DNA of 64,000 nt from Thermocrispum municipale DSM 44069 (GTDB lineage: Bacteria; Actinomycetota; Actinomycetes; Mycobacteriales; Pseudonocardiaceae). The notes beneath the pieces were generated by a model. It worked only from the letters and a program-made list of their open reading frames with translations, ran no database searches and was not told where the DNA came from. Each line of letters starts with the position of its first letter. Positions within the stretch are counted from its first letter, which is position 1. Location of the stretch: positions 62,001 through 126,000 of the forward strand of contig NZ_ATYT01000005.1 of the NCBI RefSeq assembly GCF_000427825.1, read 5' to 3'. Made by a program: the position numbers and the translations under genes. Positions 52,738-62,131 of the stretch are shown piece after piece.

Positions 52738-53781
52738 TTGATCACCGTTGACAACATCACCAAGACCATCCCGTCCGACGAACATCCGCCGTCCGCGCTG
52801 CGCGGGGTGAAGTTCGACATCCCGTCCGGCGCGATCTTCGGGCTGCTCGGCCCCGCGGGTGCGGGCAAGAGCACGCTGCTGCGGCTGCTCGGCCTGCGCG
52901 AGGCTCCCGAGGCGGGCACGGTGCTCGTCGACGAGCTGGACGCAGGCGAGCTGTCCGGTCGCCGGCTGCGTGACCTGCGCGGCCAGTTCGCGCTGGTGGA
53001 CTCGTTCGGCCTGCGTGCGGAGCGCACCGTCGCAGGCAACGTGGCGCTGCCGTTGGAGCGGCTCGGCCTGGACGGTGCCGCCCGGCGCGCCCGCGTCGCC
53101 GAACTGCTCGACCTGGTGGGCTTGACCAGGGCGGCCATCAGCTCGCCCGGTGAACTGAACGAGGGCCAGCGCCGTCGGGTCGTGCTGGCTCGCGCGCTCG
53201 CCACGCAGCCGTCCGTGCTGCTGCTCGACGAGCCGACGCTGGGCCTGGACGCCGAGCAGGCAGGCGGCGTGCTCGCCGCGATCGACCGGGCCCGTGCCGA
53301 GCTGGGCATCACCGTGGTGCTGGCCACCCGGGAGGCCGACGTGGTGCGTAAGGTGTGCGACGGCGTCGCGCTGTTCGCCGACGGGCGGCTGCTCGAGGCG
53401 GGCACGGTGCTGTCGCTGCTGACCGACCAGACCAGCTACACCGCGCACGCGCTGTTGCCGGCCGTGTCGTCGACGTCGCAGGTCGTCCGCGACTACGACG
53501 CTGTCGCCGACGTCCTGCTGGTCGGCCACGCCACGGTGGAGACGCTGCTGCCCGCGGCCGAGGACCGCAACGAGGTGCAGATCGCCACCATCAGCGGCGG
53601 CAAGACCCGCGTGGTGGAGACGCCGGTGGCCCGCTACCGGATCGGTGTCCGCGGCAGCAACGCCGAGCAGGCGCTGGCGTGGATCCGTGAGCACGGCGGC
53701 TTGGTCAGCGCCCAGGCGAGTGCTCCGGCCTCGGTGCGCGCTCGGCGCGCGGTGGTCGAGCAGCTGTTGCAGGCCGCCTGA
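52738..53781 (+). CDS. MetN-type methionine ABC transporter ATPase with NIL domain (orphan)
   Basis: The 347-residue protein has an ABC ATPase domain (1-235): Walker A GPAGAGKSTLL, signature NEGQRRRVVLARAL (variant of LSGGQ), Walker B VLLLDEPTLGLD and a switch in which the usual His is Arg (VVLATREADV). A C-terminal NIL domain (about 265-345) follows, the methionine-sensing domain of MetN. TTG 52738 is chosen because AGGAGA lies six bases upstream and MITVDNITKTI is the MetN start. No MetI permease or MetQ lipoprotein is adjacent; the next gene is ispE. Confidence 0.85.
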   Translation: MITVDNITKTIPSDEHPPSALRGVKFDIPSGAIFGLLGPAGAGKSTLLRLLGLREAPEAGTVLVDELDAGELSGRRLRDLRGQFALVDSFGLRAERTVAGNVALPLERLGLDGAARRARVAELLDLVGLTRAAISSPGELNEGQRRRVVLARALATQPSVLLLDEPTLGLDAEQAGGVLAAIDRARAELGITVVLATREADVVRKVCDGVALFADGRLLEAGTVLSLLTDQTSYTAHALLPAVSSTSQVVRDYDAVADVLLVGHATVETLLPAAEDRNEVQIATISGGKTRVVETPVARYRIGVRGSNAEQALAWIREHGGLVSAQASAPASVRARRAVVEQLLQAA

Positions 53782-53850
53782 CGCGGGTTCGGCCACCGGA
53801 CACGGGCGCTGCCGTGGGGTCGCCAAGCATGACAGGCGTACGCTGACATC

Positions 53851-54813
53851 GTGCTTGCCGTTGTACCACCTCCGGTGACCGTGCGAGTGCCGGCGAAGAT
53901 CAACCTGCACCTGTCCGTCGGTGACAAACGAGCGGACGGGTACCACGAGCTGACGACGGTGTTCCAGGCGTTGTCGCTGACCGACGAGGTCACCGTGGCC
54001 GCCGGGGACGAGCCGGGGGTCGAGGTCAGCGGGGAAGGCGCCGGCGACGTCCCGCACGGCGCGAACAACCTGGCCTGGCGTGCGGTGCGGGAACTGGCGG
54101 CACATGTCGGCCGCTCGGAGGACGAGACCAAGGTCCGGGTGGTCATCAACAAGGGCATTCCGGTCGCGGGCGGCCTGGCGGGCGGCAGCGCGGACGCCGC
54201 GGCCGCGCTGGTCGGGCTGGCCGCGTTGTGGCGGCTGGACATCAGCCGCGACGAGTTGATGCGGATCGGCGCCCGGATCGGCAGTGACGTGCCGTTCGCG
54301 CTCTCCGGCGGTACGGCGCTGGGGACCGGCCGCGGTGAGCAGCTGGTCCCGGTGCTGGGCAGGCACACGTACCACTGGGTGCTGGCGTTCAGCAATCGCG
54401 GACTGTCCACGCCGCGGGTGTACGGCGAGCTGGATCGGCTGCGCGAGGAAGGTGACCCGCCGCGGCTCGGCTCGCACCAGCCGCTGTTGGAGGCCCTGGC
54501 GTCCGGTGACCCACGTCAACTGGGCCTGCTGCTGGGCAACGACTTGCAGGCGGCCGCGGTGTCGTTGCGGCCGTCGCTGCGCCGCACGCTCCGTGCGGGT
54601 GTGGACGCCGGTGCGCTGGCCGGTATCGTTTCCGGGTCCGGGCCGACATGCGCGTTCCTGTGCACCGACGGCGACGCCGCGGTCGAGGTGGCGGCGCAGC
54701 TGTCCGGGGCCGGAGTGTGCCGGACGGTGCGTGTGGCGCAGGGGCCGGTGCCTGGCGCCCGGGTGATCAGCAGCGAACCGTCCAGACCGACGCCGCCCGA
54801 GGTGCATGCGTGA
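53851..54813 (+). CDS. ispE: 4-diphosphocytidyl-2-C-methyl-D-erythritol kinase
   Basis: The 320-residue GHMP kinase of the MEP isoprenoid pathway has [24 protein letters not shown] (substrate site), the GHMP motif [17 protein letters not shown] near residue 108, and [19 protein letters not shown]. It phosphorylates CDP-methylerythritol. Its presence shows that the organism makes isoprenoids by the MEP route, which bears on the reading of the HMG-CoA reductase at 19-20 kb as catabolic. Confidence 0.95.
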   Translation: MLAVVPPPVTVRVPAKINLHLSVGDKRADGYHELTTVFQALSLTDEVTVAAGDEPGVEVSGEGAGDVPHGANNLAWRAVRELAAHVGRSEDETKVRVVINKGIPVAGGLAGGSADAAAALVGLAALWRLDISRDELMRIGARIGSDVPFALSGGTALGTGRGEQLVPVLGRHTYHWVLAFSNRGLSTPRVYGELDRLREEGDPPRLGSHQPLLEALASGDPRQLGLLLGNDLQAAAVSLRPSLRRTLRAGVDAGALAGIVSGSGPTCAFLCTDGDAAVEVAAQLSGAGVCRTVRVAQGPVPGARVISSEPSRPTPPEVHA

Positions 54814-54841
54814 CGACCGTGATCGACCGCGAGGTTGACGC

Positions 54842-56602
54842 GTGAGCAATCTGATCAACCTGGAGTCCGTCCACAAGTCGTTCGGCGAGCGTGTGCTGCT
54901 CGACGGCGTCTCGCTCGGCGTCCACGCCGGGGAGCGCATCGGTGTGGTGGGCCTCAACGGCAGTGGCAAGACGACGCTGCTGGAGCTGCTCGCCGGGCTC
55001 GAACCACCGGACTCCGGTCGCGTCAGCCGGGCGCGGGATCTGCGCATGGCGGTGGTGACTCAGCGCAGCGATCTCGATCCGTCCGCCCGGGTGCGTGACG
55101 TGGTGCTGGAGGGCTACCGCGCGGATCACGAGTGGGCGGCCGACCCGCGGGTGCGCAGCATCGTCACCGGGCTGGGCATCGAGGCGCTGGGCTGGGAGTC
55201 GCCGACCGGCGAGCTGTCCGGCGGGCAGCGGCGCCGGGTCGCACTGGCCGCCGCGCTGGTGCGGGAACTCGACCTGCTCATCCTCGACGAGCCGACGAAC
55301 CACCTGGATGTCGAAGGCATCCAGTGGCTGGCCGATCACCTGCTGGCGCGCCGGGTGGGTCTGGTGGTCGTCACCCACGACCGCTGGTTTCTCGACACCG
55401 TGTGCGACCGCACGTGGGAGGTCGTCAACGGCTCGGTCGAGCAGTACGAGGGCGGATACTCGGACTGGATCTTCGCCCGCGCCGAGCGCGCGAGGCTGGC
55501 CGCCGCGGCGGAGGAGAAGCGCAGGAATTTGGTGCGTAAGGAACTCGCCTGGCTGCGCCGGGGACCGCCGGCGCGGACCTCGAAGCCGCGCTTTCGGATC
55601 GAGGCCGCCGAGGCGCTGATCGCGGATGTGCCGCCGCCGCGCGACACCGTGGAGCTGCACGCGTTCGCCAAGCGGCGGCTGGGCAAGACCGTCCTGGAGC
55701 TGGAGGACGTCTCGCTCACGCTCGGCTCGCATCGGCTGCTGGACAACGTGACCTGGCGGATCGGCCCCGGTGATCGGATCGGCCTGGTCGGCGTGAACGG
55801 CTCGGGCAAGACGTCGGTGTTGCGCCTGCTCGCCGGCGCGCTGGAGCCGGACGCCGGGCGGCTGGTGCGGGGTAAGACGGTCCGGTTGGCGTGGCTGCGT
55901 CAGGAGCTGGACGACCTGCCCGGGGATCTACGTGTGCTCGAAGCGCTGGAGGAGGTCGCCCGGCGCGTCGTACTGGGCAAGCACGAGCTGTCCGCCTCGC
56001 AGTTGGCGGAGAAGTTCGGGTTCCCGCCCAAGCGGCAGTGGACGCCGGTGGACGAGCTGTCCGGTGGTGAGCGGCGGCGGTTGCAGCTGTGCCGCTTGTT
56101 GATGGCCGAGCCGAACGTGCTGCTGCTCGACGAGCCGACCAACGATCTGGACATCGACACCCTGCAGCAGCTCGAGGACCTGCTCGACGGCTGGGCGGGA
56201 ACGCTGGTGGTGGTCTCGCACGACCGGTATCTGATCGAGCGAGTCTGTGACGCCGTGTACGCGCTGTACGGCGACGGTGCGGTGACCAGTGTCCCCGGCG
56301 GGATCGAGCAGTACCTCGCGCGGCGGCGGGATGCGGCAGCCGAGAGGAAGCCGGCTCAGCAGGAGTCCGCCAAGCCTGCCTCGCGGGCGGCCGAGCAGCG
56401 CGCGGCGCGCAAGGAGCTCGCCCGCCTCGAGCGCAAGCTGGATTCGCTGCACGACAAGGAACAGAAGCTGCATGCCGCGCTGGCGGAGGCGGCCACCGAC
56501 CCGGACCGGCTGCTCGAACTCGACATGGAGCTGAAGAACGTGCTGGCCGAGAAGGAGTCGGTCGAGCAACGCTGGATGGAGCTCGCCGACACCGTCGAGT
56601 AG
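54842..56602 (+). CDS. ABC-F family ATPase (Uup-like)
   Basis: The 586-residue protein has two ABC domains and no membrane spans: Walker A GLNGSGKTTLLEL and GVNGSGKTSVLRL, signatures LSGGQRRRVALA and LSGGERRRLQLC, Walker B LLILDEPTNHLD and VLLLDEPTNDLD. The linker and a C-terminal coiled coil (about 500-586, KELARLERKLDSL-type) resemble Uup. ABC-F proteins act on the ribosome or on branched nucleic acids. GTG 54842 follows ispE by 28 bases. Confidence 0.92.
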   Translation: MSNLINLESVHKSFGERVLLDGVSLGVHAGERIGVVGLNGSGKTTLLELLAGLEPPDSGRVSRARDLRMAVVTQRSDLDPSARVRDVVLEGYRADHEWAADPRVRSIVTGLGIEALGWESPTGELSGGQRRRVALAAALVRELDLLILDEPTNHLDVEGIQWLADHLLARRVGLVVVTHDRWFLDTVCDRTWEVVNGSVEQYEGGYSDWIFARAERARLAAAAEEKRRNLVRKELAWLRRGPPARTSKPRFRIEAAEALIADVPPPRDTVELHAFAKRRLGKTVLELEDVSLTLGSHRLLDNVTWRIGPGDRIGLVGVNGSGKTSVLRLLAGALEPDAGRLVRGKTVRLAWLRQELDDLPGDLRVLEALEEVARRVVLGKHELSASQLAEKFGFPPKRQWTPVDELSGGERRRLQLCRLLMAEPNVLLLDEPTNDLDIDTLQQLEDLLDGWAGTLVVVSHDRYLIERVCDAVYALYGDGAVTSVPGGIEQYLARRRDAAAERKPAQQESAKPASRAAEQRAARKELARLERKLDSLHDKEQKLHAALAEAATDPDRLLELDMELKNVLAEKESVEQRWMELADTVE

Positions 56603-56662
56603 CCCGTCGGGCTGTCCGGGGGGTCCGCCGTCGAGTAGACGAGCACGGACAGAGGGGTGCGA

Positions 56663-57118
56663 GTGGGCGCATGGGATGACGAACCCGGTGTCGTGCAGCT
56701 GCCCGACGGCCGGAACGTGCGCGGCACCGGCATCAAGCGCCCTCGGGGCCGGCTCGGACAGCCGGAGTTCGCCGTCTACCTGCTGGGGCGGGATCCCGGC
56801 GTCCTGGCGTGGCCGAGCCGTTGGGTCCGCTGGGGTGATTTCTGCCTGCCGCGCGACCCGGCCGACGCGATCGACGCGCTGCGCGAGGTCCACGAGCGTG
56901 CGGCCGCCGAGCGGGTGGAGATCGCGTGCCGTGGTGGCATCGGCCGGACCGGGACCGCGCTCGCCGTCCTCGCCACGCTCAGCGGAGTCCCGCCGACGCA
57001 AGCGGTCGACTGGGTACGCAAGCACTACCACCCGCGAGCCGTGGAAACGCGGCGGCAGCGAGCCTGGGTCGCGTCGGATCCCGCAGGCGCTACGCGACCG
57101 GGCTCGTCAACTGGATGA
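56663..57118 (+). CDS. Small protein-tyrosine-phosphatase-like protein
   Basis: The protein is about 151 residues. The phosphatase loop IACRGGIGRTGTAL matches CX5R (Cys, five residues, Arg). Upstream WVRWGDFCLPRDPADAIDAL supplies a short WPD-like region. The N-terminus lacks the helices of classical low-molecular-weight phosphatases, and size fits small dual-specificity enzymes. GTG 56663, five bases after AGAGGGG, is preferred to GTG 56657. The 3' end overlaps the convergent VOC gene by 29 bases. Confidence 0.75.
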   Translation: MGAWDDEPGVVQLPDGRNVRGTGIKRPRGRLGQPEFAVYLLGRDPGVLAWPSRWVRWGDFCLPRDPADAIDALREVHERAAAERVEIACRGGIGRTGTALAVLATLSGVPPTQAVDWVRKHYHPRAVETRRQRAWVASDPAGATRPGSSTG

Positions 57119-57485
57119 GATTTCCGCAGGTGTCGTCCAACACGGCGGTGATCACCGGGCCCATCTCGGCGGGCTCCTGGGTGAACCGCACGCCCTGTTC
57201 GGTCAGCTCCTTGTGCACTGCGCGCACGTCGTCGACGGTGAACGACGCGGCCGGGATGCCGTCGGCGACCAGCCCCTCCTTGTAGGCCTTGGCCGCCGGG
57301 TGCTGATCGGGCTCGAGCAGCAGCTCGGGTCCGTCCGGCTGGTCCGGGCTGACCACGGTGAGCCAGCGGTGCTCGCCCATCGGCACGTCGTGCTTCAGTC
57401 GGAAGCCGAGCCGTTCGGTGTAGAAGGCCAGCGCCTTGGCCTGATCGTCGACGAACACGCTGGTGATGGTGATGCGGACAGCCAT
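57090..57485 (-). CDS. VOC-family (glyoxalase-like) protein
   Basis: The 131-residue protein carries the paired beta-alpha-beta-beta-beta units of the vicinal oxygen chelate fold: ITSVFVDDQAKALAFYTERLGF, HRWLTVVSPD, FTVDDVRAVHKELTEQGVRF and VLDDTCGNLIQL. The second ligand Glu of glyoxalase-like enzymes is not obvious. It lies directly after the ArsR gene (stop and start touch) and is probably repressed by it. Such pairs often detoxify a small reactive molecule. Confidence 0.87.
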   Translation of the reverse strand: MAVRITITSVFVDDQAKALAFYTERLGFRLKHDVPMGEHRWLTVVSPDQPDGPELLLEPDQHPAAKAYKEGLVADGIPAASFTVDDVRAVHKELTEQGVRFTQEPAEMGPVITAVLDDTCGNLIQLTSPVA

Positions 57486-57764
57486 TCAGTCCTCCCGGGC
57501 GGTGAGCCAGCGCTCGACGATCTCGCGGAGTGGCTCGGTGTGCAGATGATGGATGCGCGTTCTCCCGGAGCGGCGGACGCTGACCAGCCCGGCCTCCTCC
57601 AGGACGGCGATGTGCTGGGTGATCGCCTGCCTGCTCGACGTGACGTCGTGCCGCATGGCCAGCCGGCCGCACAACTCGAACAGGCTCTGCCCGTCCCGCT
57701 CGGCCAGCTCGTCCAGGATGAGTCGCCGGGTCGGGTCGGCCAGTGCTTTGTAGACGTCGCCCAC
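57486..57764 (-). CDS. ArsR-family repressor
   Basis: The 92-residue winged-helix protein has VYKALADPTRRLILDELAERDG, LFELCGRLAMRHDVTSSRQAITQHIAVLEEAGLV, then GRTRIHHL. The metal box CVCD-type motif is absent, so the signal is probably not a metal. It is the first gene of a two-gene unit with a VOC protein. A 24-base perfect palindrome lies just upstream of its start. Confidence 0.9.
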   Translation of the reverse strand: MGDVYKALADPTRRLILDELAERDGQSLFELCGRLAMRHDVTSSRQAITQHIAVLEEAGLVSVRRSGRTRIHHLHTEPLREIVERWLTARED

Positions 57765-57773
57765 TCCGCAATC

Positions 57774-57797
57774 ATATGCAAGTAACTACTTGCATAT
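57774..57797. promoter_or_regulatory. ArsR operator: 24-base perfect palindrome
   Basis: Arms ATATGCAAGTA (57774-57784) and TACTTGCATAT (57787-57797) are exact complements around AC, only nine bases upstream of the ArsR start codon on the minus strand. It stands out as AT-rich in this GC-rich sequence and should bind the ArsR dimer. Confidence 0.8.
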
Positions 57798-57889
57798 CAA
57801 CCCGGCGGCACGGAAACGGCCAGGTCGACCGAGTGTCACTGGACATACCGCCGAGTAACAGTTGACCGTCCGCCAGTATCGTTTCGGGT

Positions 57890-59575
57890 ATGAGCAGGTT
57901 CGTCGACACGATGGTCGCCAGCGCTACCTCCGCTGGTGGATCGCGCCGCGGAATCGTCACCGGTGAGCCGCACGAGCCGAAGCATCAGACCTGGGCCGAG
58001 ATCCACCAGCAGGCCAGGCGCTTCGCCGCGGGACTGATCGCCGCAGGTCTCAAGCCGGGGCAGTCGGTCGGGGTGCTGGCCGCCGCACCGGTGGTCATCG
58101 CGCCGACCGTGCAAGCCACGTGGCTGGCAGGCGGCAGTGTGACGATGCTGCACCAGCCGACCCCGCGCACCGACCTGGCCGAATGGGCCTCGGACACGCT
58201 GCGCGTGCTGCGCATGATCTCCGCGGAACTGGTGCTGCTCGGCGACCCGTTCGACCAGCTGGCGCCGGTGCTCGAGGAGAACGGCATCCGCTACCTGCTG
58301 ATCAGCGAACTGCTCGACCACCCCGAATCGCTCGACGAGCCGGTGCCGATGGGCGAGGACGACCTGGCGCTGCTGCAGCTGACCAGCGGATCGACCGCGG
58401 ACCCGAAAGCGGTCAAGATCACCCACGGCAACCTGATCGCGAACATGACCGCGATGCGCGATCGGGCCGAGCTCGACGTGGACCGTGACGTGATGGTCTC
58501 GTGGCTGCCGACGTTCCACGACATGGGCATGGTCGGCTTTCTCACCGTGCCGATGACGTTCGGCGTGGAGCTGGTCAAGGTCACCCCGGCGGAGTTCCTG
58601 GCCGGGCCGCTGCTGTGGATCGACCTGATCTCCCGGTACAAGGCGACCGTCACCGCGGCGCCGAACTTCGCCTACGCGGTGGTCGGCAAGCGCCTGGCAC
58701 GGGTCGAGGACGACAAGTACGACCTGTCCAGCCTGCGTATCGCGCTGAACGGTGCCGAGCCGATCGACGCGAACGCGGTGCGCACCTTCACCGACGCGGG
58801 CGCTCGCTTCGGGCTGGACCCGCGCTGCGTGTTCGCCGCCGACGGCATGGCCGAGGCCACGCTCGCGGTGTCGTTCGCGCCGCTGTTCAGCGGCCTGCAG
58901 GTCGACGTGGTGGAGGCCGAGGCGCTGGAGAACGACAACCGCGCGGTCCCGGTGCCGGAGGACGACCCGCGGAGGGAGACCGACAAGGTTCGGCAGTTCG
59001 CGCTGCTGGGTACGCCGCTGCCCGGGTTGGAGGCCCGCATCGTCGACGAGTCCGGCAACGTGCTGCCCGATCGGCACGTGGGCGAGATCCAGCTGCGCGG
59101 TGACTCGATCACGCCCGGCTACCTCACCGTCGACGGGCCACTGGACCTGCGGGACGCCGAGGGCTGGTTCCCCACCGGCGACCTCGGTTATCTCGCGGAC
59201 GGCCAGATCGTCATCTGTGGCCGCAAGAAGGACGTCATCATCATGGGCGGCCGCAACATCTACCCGACGGACGTGGAGCGCGCGGCGCAATCGGTCGACG
59301 GAGTTCGCGCGGGCAACGCGATCGCGGTGCGGATCGACGCAGGCACGCGACGCGAGCGGTATGCCGTGGTGCTGGAGTCGCGGCTGGCAGGCACGGATCA
59401 GGAGAAGGAGATCGCCCGCGCGGTGACCACCCGGGTGACCGATGCTGTCGGCGTGCGGCCGTACTCCGTCGTGGTGTTGCCGCCGGGCAGCTTGCCGAAG
59501 ACGCCGTCCGGCAAGGTCAAGCGGGCGGCGACGGCGATCGAGTACGCGAAGGAGATCACGCAGGCGTCCGCGTGA
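57890..59575 (+). CDS. Fatty acyl-AMP ligase / FadD-like adenylating enzyme
   Basis: The 561-residue adenylate-forming enzyme has LQLTSGSTADPKAVKITHGN (AMP motif), SWLPTFHDMGMVGFLTVPM (the HDMG form typical of FAALs), ALNGAEPIDANAVRTF, GDLGYLADGQIVICGRKKDVII and the C-terminal Lys in LPKTPSGKVKR. FAALs activate fatty acids as acyl-AMP for polyketide synthases or carrier proteins. No PKS or carrier gene is adjacent. It is a single gene. Confidence 0.88.
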   Translation: MSRFVDTMVASATSAGGSRRGIVTGEPHEPKHQTWAEIHQQARRFAAGLIAAGLKPGQSVGVLAAAPVVIAPTVQATWLAGGSVTMLHQPTPRTDLAEWASDTLRVLRMISAELVLLGDPFDQLAPVLEENGIRYLLISELLDHPESLDEPVPMGEDDLALLQLTSGSTADPKAVKITHGNLIANMTAMRDRAELDVDRDVMVSWLPTFHDMGMVGFLTVPMTFGVELVKVTPAEFLAGPLLWIDLISRYKATVTAAPNFAYAVVGKRLARVEDDKYDLSSLRIALNGAEPIDANAVRTFTDAGARFGLDPRCVFAADGMAEATLAVSFAPLFSGLQVDVVEAEALENDNRAVPVPEDDPRRETDKVRQFALLGTPLPGLEARIVDESGNVLPDRHVGEIQLRGDSITPGYLTVDGPLDLRDAEGWFPTGDLGYLADGQIVICGRKKDVIIMGGRNIYPTDVERAAQSVDGVRAGNAIAVRIDAGTRRERYAVVLESRLAGTDQEKEIARAVTTRVTDAVGVRPYSVVVLPPGSLPKTPSGKVKRAATAIEYAKEITQASA

Positions 59576-59724
59576 CGTGGCGGCCGGGGTCCGACTGCAC
59601 CAGGAGCCCGACCTCGCGCATTGAGACATGGCCGGTCGACACCGCACCGGCGGGATTGGCGTGCGAATGTGCCGCACGCGCCCGCGCAGTCGAGGGCGGC
59701 GGAGAACGACCCGCGCCGAGGATG

Positions 59725-60318
59725 TCAGTGATAGGTGTTCTGTGCCGCGGCGAGGCCTTTGGTGACGAGGGCCTCGACCGCGTCGGCGCAGCGGTCGATG
59801 TGGAACGCCAGTTCTTTGCGCTCCACGGTGGAGAAGTCCTTCAGCACGTAGTCCGCCGGGTTCATCCGCCCGGGCGGGCGGCCGATGCCGAACCGCACCC
59901 GGTAGTAGTTGCGGGTACCCAACGCCGACGTCAGCGAGCGCAGGCCGTTGTGGCCGCTCTCGCCGCCGCCGAACTTGAGCCGGACCACGCCGAAGTCCAG
60001 ATCCAGCTCGTCGTGCACGGCCACGATCCCGCTCGGCTCGACGCCGAAGTACTGCGCGGCCGCCTTGACCGGACCGCCGGAGAGGTTCATGTAGCTACGC
60101 GGCTTGATCATCGCGACGCGGACGCCGGCCAACCGGCCTTCCAGCAGCGCCACGTTGGTGCGATGCGCCTTGAACGAGCCGCCCACACGGTCGGCGAGCT
60201 CGTCCAGCACCAGGAACCCGATGTTGTGCCTGGTGGTCTCGTACCGGGGGCCCGGATTGCCGAGGCCGGCGAGCAGCACGAGCTCGCCGGCGCCCGGCAC
60301 ATCGGTGGGTGTTGACAC
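59725..60318 (-). CDS. pth: Peptidyl-tRNA hydrolase
   Basis: The 197-residue enzyme recycles peptidyl-tRNA. Family marks: LLAGLGNPGPRYETTRHNIGF with catalytic His31, KPRSYMNLSGGPV, VHDELDLDFGVVRLKFGGGESGHNGLRS and FGIGRPPGRMNPADYVL. It lies 18 bases after the L25/Ctc gene on the same strand, a frequent pairing. Confidence 0.96.
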   Translation of the reverse strand: MSTPTDVPGAGELVLLAGLGNPGPRYETTRHNIGFLVLDELADRVGGSFKAHRTNVALLEGRLAGVRVAMIKPRSYMNLSGGPVKAAAQYFGVEPSGIVAVHDELDLDFGVVRLKFGGGESGHNGLRSLTSALGTRNYYRVRFGIGRPPGRMNPADYVLKDFSTVERKELAFHIDRCADAVEALVTKGLAAAQNTYH

Positions 60319-60336
60319 TCGAACTTCTCAAGCGGA

Positions 60337-60975
60337 CTACTCGGAGGCCTCTTCCGCGGCCTCGCCCGCGGCTTCCTTGGGCTCCTCGGCGGCCTCGGTG
60401 TCCAGGCCTTCCTCCATGGCCTCGGCGGTCGGGGCCTCGTTCACCGCGACGAGGACCGACTCGCCCTCGGTGACCAGGGTGGCACCCTTCGGCAGCTCGA
60501 TGTCGGCCGCGGTGATGGTGGTGCCGGCCTCGGCGTCCTCGATGCTGACGTGCAGTTCCTCGGGGATGTTCAGCGCGTCGACCTCGATGGTGATGTTGTC
60601 GACCTCCTGCAGCACCAGCGTGCCGGGGGCCGGGTCGCCGGAGACGATCACCGGAACGTCGACCGAGACCCGCTCGCCCTTCTTGACGACCAGCAGGTCG
60701 ACGTGCTCGATGTAGTTCTTCAGCGGGTGCACGGCGATGTTCTTGGTGAGCGCCAGCTGCGGCTTGTCGCCGTCGATGTCCAGCGTCAGCACGGAGTTGT
60801 ACCCGTGGTCACGGATCACCCGGGCGAACTCGATGGCGGGCAGCGCCAGGTGCTTCGGGTCGGTGCCGTGGCCGTAGAGCACCGCGGGGATCTTGCCTGC
60901 CTTGCGGGTCCGCCGCGCGGCACCCTTACCGAACTCGCTGCGCTGCTCAACTGTCAGCTTGATCTCGTCGGACAC
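60337..60975 (-). CDS. rplY: 50S ribosomal protein L25 / general stress protein Ctc
   Basis: The 212-residue long (TL5/Ctc) form has an N-terminal L25 domain that binds 5S rRNA (EQRSEFGKGAARRTRKAGKIPAVLYGHG) and a C-terminal beta domain (about 95-185). A highly acidic, Ala/Glu-rich tail closes it. The gene is followed by pth and preceded by a spacer of about 180 bases before prs. Confidence 0.94.
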   Translation of the reverse strand: MSDEIKLTVEQRSEFGKGAARRTRKAGKIPAVLYGHGTDPKHLALPAIEFARVIRDHGYNSVLTLDIDGDKPQLALTKNIAVHPLKNYIEHVDLLVVKKGERVSVDVPVIVSGDPAPGTLVLQEVDNITIEVDALNIPEELHVSIEDAEAGTTITAADIELPKGATLVTEGESVLVAVNEAPTAEAMEEGLDTEAAEEPKEAAGEAAEEASE

Positions 60976-61153
60976 GTCGTTCGCTCCTCGACACTCGGAC
61001 TTCGCTGTGTGCTCGTGGGCCCGGGGAGGAGCGCGCGTGCGCGCGGCAGGAAGCCTGCTCCGCCACGTCGATCACGCGGGGTCGAAACCCGCCTCGCCGG
61101 GGCAACCAGTTCAGTCTACGGACCGGCTCAGCCGCGCCGGCCGCCGGGTCGGG

Positions 61154-62131
61154 CTAGGCGTTGCCGTCGAACAGGCTGGTCACCGAGCCGTCCTCGAAGA
61201 CTTCCTGGATGGCGGTGGCCAACAGCGGCGCGATGGACAGCACCGTCATGTTCGGGAACCGCTTCTCCTCCGGGATCGGCAGCGTGTTGGTGAAGATCAC
61301 CTCGGTCGCGCCGCAATTGGCCAGCCGCTCGGAAGCGGGCGGCGACAGCACCCCGTGGGTGGCCGCCACGATGACCTCCTTGGCGCCTTCGTCCTTGAGC
61401 GCCTGCACCGCGCCCGCGACCGTGCCACCGGTGTCGATCATGTCGTCGATGATCACGCACGTGCGGCCCTTGACCTTGCCGACCACCCGCTTGGAGATGG
61501 CCTCGTTCGGCCGGTCCGGGTCGCGCGTCTTGTGGATGAACGCGATCGGCCGGTCACCCAGCTGCTGTGCCCACTTCTCGGCCAGCCGCACCCGGCCGGT
61601 GTCCGGGGAGACCACCGTGACGTCGGACTCGTACTGCTCCTGCAGGTGCTTGATCAGCACGTTCTGCGCGAACATGTGGTCGACCGGGCCGTCGAAGAAG
61701 CCCTGGATCTGGGCGGTGTGCAGGTCGACGGTCAGGATGCGGTCCGCGCCGGCCGTCTTGAGCAGGTCGGCGATCAGCCGCGCCGAGATCGGTTCCCGGC
61801 CCTTGTGCTTCTTGTCCTGCCTGCCGTACGGGTAGAACGGCATGACCACGGTGATCCGCTTGGCGCTGCCGCGCTTGAGCGCGTCCACCATGATCAACTG
61901 CTCCATGAGCCACTCGTTGATCGGCGGCGGGAAGCTCTGGATGACGAACGCGTCGACGCCGCGCACCGACTCCTCGTAGCGCACGTAGATCTCGCCGTTG
62001 GCGAACGTGCGCGCCACCTGCGGCGTGATCGCCACGTTGAGGTGCTTGGCCACCTCCTCCGCCAGCTCAGGGTGGGACCGACCGGCGAAGAGCATCATGT
62101 TCTTCTTCGGGGTGCCGGACTTGGAGCTCAT
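61154..62131 (-). CDS. prs: Ribose-phosphate pyrophosphokinase
   Basis: The 325-residue PRPP synthase has [56 protein letters not shown] (catalytic loop with Arg/Lys), [13 protein letters not shown] and the PRPP site [13 protein letters not shown]. It supplies PRPP for nucleotides, His and Trp. Its ATG overlaps the glmU stop (ATGA), giving a glmU-prs operon. Confidence 0.96.
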   Translation of the reverse strand: MSSKSGTPKKNMMLFAGRSHPELAEEVAKHLNVAITPQVARTFANGEIYVRYEESVRGVDAFVIQSFPPPINEWLMEQLIMVDALKRGSAKRITVVMPFYPYGRQDKKHKGREPISARLIADLLKTAGADRILTVDLHTAQIQGFFDGPVDHMFAQNVLIKHLQEQYESDVTVVSPDTGRVRLAEKWAQQLGDRPIAFIHKTRDPDRPNEAISKRVVGKVKGRTCVIIDDMIDTGGTVAGAVQALKDEGAKEVIVAATHGVLSPPASERLANCGATEVIFTNTLPIPEEKRFPNMTVLSIAPLLATAIQEVFEDGSVTSLFDGNA

